Shown here in pieces: positions 54,151 to 64,000 of a DNA stretch of 64,000 nt. The notes under the pieces are model-generated. The model worked only from the letters and a program-made list of their open reading frames with translations. It did no database searches and had not been told where the DNA came from. Every line of letters begins with the position of its first letter. Position 1 is the first letter of the stretch. The DNA is taken from the NCBI GenBank assembly GCA_029582155.1, contig CM055897.1, forward strand, positions 88,091,836-88,155,835, read 5' to 3'. The DNA is from Panopea generosa. Taxonomy: Eukaryota; Mollusca; Bivalvia; Adapedonta; Hiatellidae. Made by a program: the position numbers and the translations under genes.

Positions 54151-57100
54151 GCACATGATAGGATTGGAGGTCACCAAGTCAGGTTTCAGGACTGCCAAAC
54201 TTGCCACTGCACAATCTACTTAGTCCCGCTCTTACAACCAAAATTGAATAAGTTACAAACAAACCTTGAAATACTGTAGCAATTATGAGAAAAAGTTTGC
54301 CAAAAATAAACATGCAGAGCTTTTTAAACCATATGTTTGTAACAACCTGACTTACAGAAGAAAACGCTACCCTGAGTAAATGTGAAACTTATACAGAAGA
54401 ATAACATCTGTAACATTCAGCCAGAAACATCTACTCTGTGTTTCTACCTGACAGCCTACCCTGCAGCTAGTCTCCAGTGGGTCATGTATGCGTAGATATA
54501 CATGATTTAGCAGAGTGGTTTATGGCACCTCTACATGCACAGTATTGTTAGGTAGTATGCTATCAATTAAATATGCAGCATCCACATGTTAAGTGAGCAA
54601 AACTGATCTTATCTCATCAACAAGTCTCAGAAAAAGCCACAAAAATACATAACACATATGTAAGAAAACACCCATACACACATCTCTGCAATCTTCAACA
54701 TATTCTACAGCTGCAACTATGCATAAAAACAAAATCAAGATATATATGCAGTGCTGGAGAGCTGTGAAGGGAATGCTATGGGCCAATTCATATAAAGAGA
54801 GTATGTGACAAACTGAAAATAGTTTTTAAGGTGTTTTTTCATTGCAATTTAAATGCTAATCAAAATAAACTAGATGAAGTGTTTAAAAGTCCTATTTTGT
54901 CTTTTTGCAGTCAATGTTATCTTTACTGACTAGAATAAACTACCATCTTTAACAACATTGCAAGAAAAACAGTCATTAAATTGTCATTTATACACAACAA
55001 TATCTTAACATCTTCAGGTAAGCTTCAGGCTTACAACAATCCAATCAGATGGCAGATGGAATGGGGAGAATGTGAACATTTACCAGTTTTACAGCACATA
55101 TTTGCCACTGTGTGAGATGCTGTACAGGGTTATGACAATAATGATGGGTGGTAATGAATAACACAATCTAATTGTTATATATAGTCTAGTTATATATTAT
55201 TGCACTTGTTGTAACTTCACATATAATATATCAGCATGTATATGATGGTTCCAAGCATTATTCAGGTAATGAAGATGTAAAATTTGTTCATGATAACATT
55301 ATTATGGTCTGGGGTTTCATTATAGCCACTTACTATTTAATGAAACTGGGTTTAACAAAATGTGCAACACTAACAATCAGGCAGGAGTAGAATTTAACTT
55401 AATTTGTTGGTCAGCACAATTAATTTTTTAATTGGCAAAAATTTGTTTCAACTGGCATTTTCCAATTATAATTAAAAGTTTCCAAATAACCATAAAAAGA
55501 CATATATCAAGCTTACTAATGACTAGATAACCATTTTATAGGTACTTGACAGTCAAATGTTAGGATTTGAGCAGCTTTTATTTAATTGAGAGTAAACACC
55601 TGTCATTTTTAGTCATATCATTTGAGTACAATCCCCCCCCAACCCTCCCATATAAACAATTTTTTTCATAAACGTAAAACAGTCGATGGGTACATGTTTC
55701 CATAAAGTATACCTACACAACATTGTGCAAAGATAAAACAAAGTATTCCGATGTTTAAGCGAATTAGAAAGTCACGCATGCGAGACTCAGTAACTTGCTA
55801 AACAAAATGGCGGACATTTTGTAAGGAAAAGTTTCCCCGATACAAGAGCTGGAGCTAAAGCTTACTTTTAATGAAGGTTTACGAATGATTTAATGATGTT
55901 TATGGCATTCAAGGATAGAAGTAATAAATAATTTTACAATTTGGGATACAACAGTCATTTCTTTAGGATAATTTTTTTCATGTGCTCAGAAGGTCAGCTC
56001 TCATTTTCTAAAATCAGTTTGCACTCTACAAGAGTGCCAATCTTTAACTCTAAAAGGAATACCTCTGATGCATAAATCTGAGTAAAACCAGTCAGTCTTT
56101 TGACTGAACTTGGCTTGAACCCAAGACCTCAGCTGTGAATCTGATTACTTATAACAATCATAATTAACATAGTTTTTAATTGACTGCCAATAAGAAGAGC
56201 ACTTCTTCACTTGTTAAGTTCAAACTGCAAATAGCCAATTTTTCTCTGTTGACACTACAGGGGAATCCTGGAGTTAGGATAAGGAAATTTCCTCCTATGC
56301 ACAGAATTGTTAGATGCCTACCTGGACTTATCTGGATTTTAAAATCTGCCCCAGTAGTAACTTATCTCCTTCATTTCAATACATGAATGGCCAGATAATG
56401 GCCGCAGTAGCTGGCGATTGATTTACTAGCGATTATAAAATACTATTTAAATCAGTTTTATAGCCAAATTACGACCGGATGTTCGCTAAACTGTAAACAT
56501 ACCCACAATACCGGGGTATACCTGTGTTTGAAGCAATATCAAGTGGGTTTGATAATGAGAACTTTCCTTCATCTTTAACTTCTTTGATCATCACTACATT
56601 TTTATGAAATTTTTGTTTCATCTTTTTTTTTTAATAAAAAACATTCCCCATGAAAGTAACATCTTGTTGCTGTTGTTGTTGTTTTTATGAAATATGTGTA
56701 AATACAAAACACTTGAATCTCAATGTATGTTTGCAGTTGATGGAGAAAACATTTATCCTGTCAACTAAAATAGAAATCGCAAAGTTGGCAAGATGAATTA
56801 AGTGTCACTTCCCGCTAGATGCTATCAGCAACACTGAACCATTGTTGTTTATCCTACTCTGCCTTGTATATAGGAGGAGGACATCAATTAAGTGTTGACA
56901 TAATGACACATTACAACAGTACAAGGTGATCATCCACTAACAACTATCATGATACTGGTGAGAATTGGGCAGTGGGTGAAGTGACAAAACCATAAACCTA
57001 AATTATAGGTTAGGTGACAATACCACAACCACGTGGAATACAGGGGCAACCTACTAGAAATTACAACTAAAGGTTGGGGGGGAACAGCAAATGGATGGCA

Positions 57101-57899
57101 TCTCCTACATTAAAACAAGCTATTTTTTAATACAATTCTACTTACAATTCTATTTAAATGTCTGCTTTCACAATAAAAACACTACAGCACATGATATTTA
57201 CTGCAGATACTATTTTAACACAACATTGTATAAATATAATTAGTCTTCATGATACAGATGGTTTACTCAACAAGACCATTTGAACATTTTAACGTGTTAA
57301 CATATGAGAATCTCAATTACACCTTGCGAATGTGTTTGGTTTTAATTTACATAACAAGGACAGGCAGTAACTAAACCGGATCTTATTTCCAATCCCCTAC
57401 CTGAAGTGAAGCGTGTCTATTTTTTTACTTAAACATTCCTGCTGATTTAATGTCATAATCGTGGGTAATATAGATGTCCCATTCACTGAACTCTTCAAAG
57501 AAAACACAACAGCCTTTCAATGTATATTAAATCAACAAGTTGTAAAATTTCTTATGAAATAAATCTGGATTTCAGAAGCATGCTCTCTCTCTCTCCCTTA
57601 CAAATTTCATGCATATTAAAGCTTTCAAGTTTTCCCATCAATCCATCTTGAACTTAAAGAACTAAAAACAGTTCTCTATCATTGCTGATGTAGTCTGTTC
57701 AACAACCGCTTTTTTGTAAAAGTGTGTGGTGTAAAATATTTCACTGTCCTGTGATCTTGATATATATTATGTGTGATAGTAAGTTTTGTGTTAATCACAG
57801 ATAGGGTGATGTCTAGACAGACAGGTGATGCTCCAGCTAAGAAAGTGAAATACAATCAACCTTGCAGTAATGCATCAGTAAAGTAATAGTAACCTAAAC

Positions 57900-57975
57900 C
57901 ACTTTGTATACATGGTTAATACTGAGACACTGTGTATACATGGTTAATATTAAGACACTTTGTATACATGGTTAA
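57900..57975. repeat. Short tandem repeat, about 28-30 bp, 3 copies
   Basis: TTTGTATACATGGTTAATAC and its variants repeat at about 57903, 57931 and 57959, joined by TGAGACACTG or TAAGACACT. Confidence 0.85.
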
Positions 57976-58632
57976 CTCAAAGTTTGCTCTACATTTAAAT
58001 GGCACCGTTTGCTAACCATGTACACCACCAGGGCTGCTTTCAGTTTAGTTAAATGTTAACTAACGCTAACATATTTTCCTGGACACTGGCTCAACCTCAA
58101 ATTAGCATGTAGTATGCAATGAATTCAGGGAACCAGGCAGTAAACGTGTTTGCTGTTTAAAGGCATTAAACGCAGCCCTGGTTCTGACCAACTATATTAT
58201 TTGCTCTTAATAGATTCTTATCATTATTTCCTCTAAATGATAAATGCATAGTCCAAATAATAGGAAAGAAGAGGCAATTATAGAAATATAGCAAGTTACA
58301 GGTTAAAGTGTATAGAAATACCTTTATAATAAAATGAGCAAACCGCAATTCTGGGAAATATATAGCACCACTGACTGTGCCAAGAAATGAATAACCTTCA
58401 GGAAAATCTTCCTGTAATTCCACATCTTGAGGAGTTTGTGCAAGGTCGAGCACAAGCGTCTGACAATCCACTTTCCACAAAATTGGAAAGCAGACAAAAT
58501 AGTTGAGATGTTACCAATACAAGTATAACAAGATAACAGATTAATGCAATATAAAACAAAAGCAACTAAAATACCTTTACATCAACAAGCAATGGATATT
58601 ATTATTCAGTTACAAAACACAAAAGGCCTAAA

Positions 58633-59300
58633 CCGTGTTTAGCAATACTTCAAACAGTGACCATATTAGCAATCCTTCCAACAGTGACCATGTTCAGCAA
58701 TACTTCCAACAGTGACCGTGTTTAGCAATACTTCCAACAGTGACCATGTTAGCAATACTTCCAAAGTAACCATGTTAGCAATACTTCCAATGGTGACCGT
58801 GTTCAGCAATACTTTCAACAGTGACTATGTTAGCAATACTTCCAACAGTGACCGTGTTTAGCAATACTTCAAACAGTGACCATGTTCAGCAATACTTCCA
58901 ACAGTGACCATGTTCAGCAATACTTCCAACAGTGACCATGTTCAGCAATACTTCCAACAGCGGCTGTGTTTAGCAATACTTCCAACAGCAAACATGCTCA
59001 GCAATTCTTTCAACGGTGACTGTGTTTAGCAATATTTCAACAGTGACCGTGTTTAGCAATACTTCCAATGGTGAGTGTGTTTTGCAATACTTTCAATGGT
59101 GACCGTACTTTGCAATATTTTCAAGGTTGACCATGTTTTGCAACACAATTGAAGAGGATTGTGTTTTGCATTACTTTCAATTGTGAAAGTGTTTAGCAAT
59201 ACTTTCAATACTGACCATGTCATCGTGTTTAGCAATACTTTCAATGGTGACCGTGTTAAGCAATACTTTCAATGGTGACTGTGTTTAGCAATACTTTCAA
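58633..59300. repeat. 28-bp minisatellite, about 24 copies
   Basis: The unit is TTTAGCAATACTTCCAACAG plus TGACCATG (variants TTCAGC, TTAGC, GACCGTGT, TTTCAA). Copies become more diverged towards the right end (after 59060: TTTTGCAATACTTTCAATGG). Confidence 0.93.
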
Positions 59301-62300
59301 CCTTTTCAGAGTCAAAAATATGACACCCTGTCCAAGAATGGGACATGACATTCTGTCCAGTTATCATACACCCTGTCCAGTCACAGACACCATCAATGGA
59401 ATATCGAATTCTGGAATGATTTTTTTAGAATTCCTTGGTGTATTTAACCATGTGTCAAACTTTCATCCTTTCCATGCAGCCGTCAACCTCTGTATCAGCG
59501 CCATAGTACTGACTAACACTCCAAACAAATAAATAGGTATGTTTAGTATTCTTGGCAACACACTGACACAGCTGACAATGGACATCATCTGCTGGAATTA
59601 TTGCCGGAAACATGGTCAGAGTGGCCTATTGGTTTGTCAGAATGTATCATTACACTTCTGCATGGTGAAAATGTTGCCAAACCCCATGCACCATCTTCAT
59701 ACCACAATCACTGTAAAGCCTGATAATTACTGACATATGCTTGTACAAGTATTAAATAATGATTGCTGGGATTATTAGCAGGCATGTGCTATCTAATCAG
59801 TCTAATTTATAGGCCATCATCAGATATAAGTCTAATTAGATGTTTCTAAACTTAGAGATGAACTGATCAACTGGGCAGGTCATGTAATATATTAACACTT
59901 AACTTACCAAGTAAGCCATAAATTACAGAAATAAATCTTCATTTTGACTGGGACTTAAATAATTTACTCTCCTAGTCTCTTATTGATTCTTTTTAAGTGA
60001 TCTAACCATTACAGTGTGTAGCTTATAAGATTGAGTTACAATTATTTTTCTCCATCAACGTTCCTTACATTTAGTTTAGCTGCAGCCAGCCAGACAGAAA
60101 GGGGGCTAGGAAGACTGTAATATAGTGATCAATGTTAACTGTGACGAACATGGAGACTTAACCATTTATAGACAACACTGTAATCGGTGCAGTCAGCTTT
60201 GTAAGCAATTAAATAGGACAACAGCATACTGAGAAAACAAACATCCCAAACCTTAGTGCGAGTTAGAAGCAAGTTCTCATAAGTAATAAAGTAATTAAGT
60301 TCCCAGTTACTTACCAACTTGTATTTTAGAAGTTTAACAAACCTTTAATGTGATGGATGTTGCAATGGTTGGAGTTGTTACAAGTGAGGTTTATTATTTG
60401 TTATATATCCATCACCATTCAAAGTGCATCATCAGACAAGGTCCCATAAAATAAGCCACTTTTTTCTGCTTTCAAAGATACAAGATGGGCAACAGGTATA
60501 AATATGCCATCCAGCTGATGTCTGAATTTTTTAGCAGAACTATCAACAGAATTTACTTAACTTTGTTCCATTTTAAACTATTTATTTGTTACAAGCATGA
60601 AGGGTCCCCGATACTAAGTGAACTATACGGAGGAGTTGTCACACAAAATGATTCAAAACATCAAAATTCAAACTCGATTGAAAAATTTGCTAATCACTGC
60701 TTAATTTGGTTGACCCTGAACAATGAAATGTAATTTTATGAGAACCTTGTATGGAAGTGAGAGGACATAGCTGCGTATCCATGTGATGGAATATTGACTC
60801 CAGATAAAAACTTGTTCACCATTTAACTGGGTAAACAGTTGGGTAAGTGGATTGATCTGCTCCCGGAGCAAGTATTAGTAACATGAAGACAGGATATCAG
60901 CACCGCTGATACAAGACAATATATCAAGTACCTGTCAACCGGCAACTCCCCAGTCCACACTACAGCCTAACATATAACCAAACTTCACAGCCATGCACAA
61001 GTCACAATCAACATGGGAACTTATGAGTGGATCAAGTAAAATTTTTGATCAGTCATAAAAGTGACCAAATGACTAATATACCAGATATTTTATGATACAT
61101 CTATGAAAACAAGCCAAACTAAGTCCCTTATAAAATGAAAACAATCCATTATCAAGCATTCTAAATAACGTCTATTAAGTATTATTTATGTGAGTGATGC
61201 CATGGATTAATGTTGTTTAATTGTGTGTTGCAATGTCAATTTAAATGTATAACATGTTAAACATGGTGCTTTTAATTTTATTGATGGAGGAATACCTTAA
61301 TATAAACCTTGAGTAAACCACTGTCCTTGTGCAAATAACTGACAAACTTTAACAAATCTGGGTTCAAAACCTGAGCAGTGGTAGGTAAGTGGTGTGACAA
61401 CCACCATCCCACCACTGTGGCAACTCTAACAACAGATAACTTTCAGCCATACTTAAAAAAGACGGATAACGCAAAAGAACCTTTAGTTAATCTAAAACCA
61501 TATGCCTATCTCATGTGACCACACCCAAAACAGGATATTGTCAAGGCATTCTGTTATTCAAAAAAGCTCTCAAATAGAATCATCCAACACTACAAAAATG
61601 TATAAAAACAGAGAATTCGGAAACTGTATCAAACAAATAAAAAACCTAACCCATTCCCATTTTAGATAAGTCATATAAAGACATTCATCAAATTTATAAA
61701 TGTGAACTTGATTGATGCTTATTTTCATTTGTCCAATCCATTGAAAGGTATGCCCAACTACTTGGTAAGTTTGCACACAGTGGATCAAAGGCTGATATCA
61801 GTGTTTTCAAATCGCTGACATTTACAGATAGTACATTGTTCACTTGAGAGCAGTAATCCCCATATCTAGCAGGGTGCCACAGCCATATTGTAACCCTTCA
61901 CAAGTACCTGTGAAACATGCCCAGCAGTTATGAAAAAGAAGAAGAACACACTTTGCTTCAAAGTATATGTTCTTGTGATTTCTTTTTCAGTTTAAAATAG
62001 TTAAAATAGTTTGGGCATTGTTTTGTTGGCTTTGTGTTGACAATGTAATTGGGTAAATGTTTCCATTCAGAGTGTTTGAATTTATCTTTGATTTATGTTT
62101 ACAGATGTCAACTGAAGAAAAAAGTAAATACCTTTGCCTTTTAGAGACAAAAATCTATCTTTTAATTAGCTGTCTTTGATATGGGATTTCAAGGTAAACC
62201 CACAGTTGGTTTTCACATGCCCTCAAACCGCATCCTAAATTTTTAGTGGCATAAATGCATTTCTGAGCTGTTTCTGAGCTGTTTAACACATTTTAAAAGT

Positions 62301-63297
62301 AAACACTATACTACTTGTTAATACCATGCATGCTTAACCTGTAACAATGTAACTATACAACATGTCAAGTAGACAAACATAACAAGTAGCCACATATAAC
62401 AAGTATAAGTATCCATGTATAACAAGTAGCCAGCAAGAAATACCTCTATATTATCACAAGGCATAACAAGTACCATTTATAGTCACATGTATTAAATCTG
62501 CGGGGTGCTCAACTTGCACTTCTCAACTTATTTTGACTCGCAGGTGACTCTTATATTGCTCAGTAATCTGAACACATGGGCAGAATGGTTTATATGTCAG
62601 GTGGTATGAAGCAGTACATAGAGGATTGTTTCACTGAGTTTGGCATAATTATGGGGTATGTATGAAAGTAGGTATATAACAATGGTTATTGCCAGTGGAG
62701 CATCATGAATGTATTATCTTTATGTCCTTGGTTCACAGAACATACATCACACAGGAGCCTCATGTACAGCTACCGAACTACACATTTATATAGTCTGTAC
62801 CACTGATCAGTAAGAGAAAAAACACACAAACACCTGAACATTTCCATTTGTCATATTGTAAGGTGAGAGAGAAATGGTTGACATTGTTAACTGTTTGACA
62901 TTCCCACAACAATATCACAGGAGCTTCTGTCCAAACTTTTAAATTTTTGTAACTAGATGTTTCTACATTTACATATAAACCAATTAATATGGTGCCAAAG
63001 TCTATTTCTAGTTGCTCCCACCAATACTGGGATAGGACATGATAAATATTGTGAGACCTGTACTATGTTCACATCACTGCAGTATTAATGGTCTCAAGAC
63101 TTGCTACGTTCAAACTGTAAAGGATAAATCTCGGAAACACAGACCACAAAACCTATGTGTCCATTTTTTAAACTAAGATTATGTACAAAACAACTTTTTA
63201 GACTTTAGACTATGAACTTTTACAGACTCAGACTGGGGACTTAATTATATTGTTTTAAGTCAGTAGCTACATAATGTGATATGGATCATGGTTACCC

Positions 63298-63572
63298 AGC
63301 TGATGTGTGGTACAGCTGATGTGTGGTACAGCTGATGTGTGGCACAGCTGATGTGTGGCACAGCTGATGTGTGGTACAGCTGATGTGTGGCACAGTTGAT
63401 GTGTGGCTGATGTGTGGTACAGCTGATGAGTGGCTGATGTGTGGTACAGCTGATGTGTGGTACAGATGATGTGTGGCACAGCTGATGTGTGGCTGATGTG
63501 TGGTACAGCTGATGTGTGGCTGATGTGTGGTACAGCTGATGTGTGGCTGATGTGTGGTACAGCTGATGTGTG
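63298..63572. repeat. 16-bp minisatellite with 11-bp variants
   Basis: The unit GTACAGCTGATGTGTG (or GCACAGCTGATGTGTG) is mixed with shortened GCTGATGTGTG units, about 20 in all. It contains the palindromic E-box-like CAGCTG in each full unit. Open frames on both strands (for example HQLYHTSA peptides) follow the repeat. Confidence 0.93.
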
Positions 63573-64000
63573 GTTTACACATGTGTCACAACCTAAGCAG
63601 CCTCTGCCCCTATATACAGGTAATTATTTATCTAGCTGTCATAACTGATATATTGATGATATATCACATTGCATCTACTTTAAGTATGATAAGTAAATAA
63701 ACATCCCTTTAAATTATAATAACAACCATGTTACTGTATTTCGCTACTATGTAAATAAACATATCTGAAGTCAAACCTTCAGAATGGTATGATTTAATGA
63801 GTGGAAATTTCACACACATTGTTAACACCAAAATCATGAAAATGTGGCTGTGAAGAAATAAATTCAAACAAATAAAAAAGAGAAATTGCGACTGTTTAGA
63901 ACTGTTTTAAACTGCATATTTTGGCGGTCACTTTCACAAACTATTTGTTTTTCTTTGTTATACAAAGTTATGGACTAATACTGTAATTTCCAAACACTGT

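Larger units (their letters stand above)
52537..64000. other. Upstream alpha-actinin intron (over 11 kb), no actinin exon
   Basis: I looked on the minus strand for the expected neighbours (FAIQDISVE, KMTLGMIWTIILRF, AWCNSHLRKAG) and found none, so this is one long intron or contains the intron nearest CH1. Contents: a possible SINE remnant at 52735-52825 (minus-strand GATAGCC ... GGTTGACGGTTTTACC), short duplications at 53985-54150 and 57900-57975, a B-box-like GGTTCAAGCC near 56115, and the arrays at 58633 and 63298. The rest is AT-rich with nothing I can name. Confidence 0.6.

Noticed and set aside
63267-63648. His/Thr/Ser-rich minus-strand frames and a plus-strand frame
   Set aside because: Shadows of the 16-bp and 11-bp repeat units.

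Overview
The window looks like nuclear DNA of an invertebrate animal, most likely a bivalve mollusc. It is AT-rich, its genes are split by introns of 0.1 to 11 kb, and it is crowded with minisatellites and with short non-autonomous elements of a kind I associate with bivalves (termini such as AACAAGAGGCCC, cores such as TTGTCCGGAGCATAACTT, and SINEs with tRNA-like heads). The species call is an inference; the gene calls do not depend on it.

Two partial genes converge tail to tail. On the plus strand, 1769-19866 holds the last four exons of a ZNF839-like nuclear protein: one C2H2 zinc finger, an AT-hook-like basic stretch, the conserved ZNF839 region, and a long Ser/Thr/Gln-rich tail. Its 5' exons lie before base 1. 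On the minus strand, 52536 down to 30159 holds 19 consecutive exon positions of alpha-actinin. They run from the start of the second calponin-homology domain through four spectrin repeats to the C-terminal EF-hands and the stop codon (about 749 residues). CH1 and the start codon lie beyond 64000. All splice phases agree and no family segment is missing inside the covered part.

The alpha-actinin gene shows two layers of isoform control. First, two 79-nt exons (48586-48664 and 49791-49869) encode alternative versions of the same CH2 segment; using both would break the frame, so they must be mutually exclusive. Second, between the last spectrin-repeat exon and the first EF-hand exon lies an open exon (32076-32555) encoding a Pro-rich, Cys-rich, then Asn/Ser/Gly-rich protein with three 25-residue repeats. 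It ends in a good phase-0 donor that fits the EF-hand exons. A TATATAAAG box and a TCAGT initiator with textbook spacing lie just upstream, so I propose an internal promoter making a short protein: a repeat domain joined to the actinin EF-hand module. This is the main novelty candidate and is unproven.

The rest is intron and intergenic DNA. Intron 1 of the ZNF839-like gene carries a TTAA-flanked hairpin element, a 1.4-kb element and 5.6 kb of back-to-back minisatellites (28-, 55- and 29-bp units). The 88-bp array at 240-1447 lies in the preceding intron. Introns 2 and 3 carry a SINE, an element with a tandem core of about 147 bp, and an array of about 178-bp units. The 10.3 kb between the genes carries a second TTAA element whose 25-bp repeat has expanded to about 37 copies, and a ~48-bp array. 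The intron upstream of 52536 (over 11 kb) shows no recognisable actinin exon.
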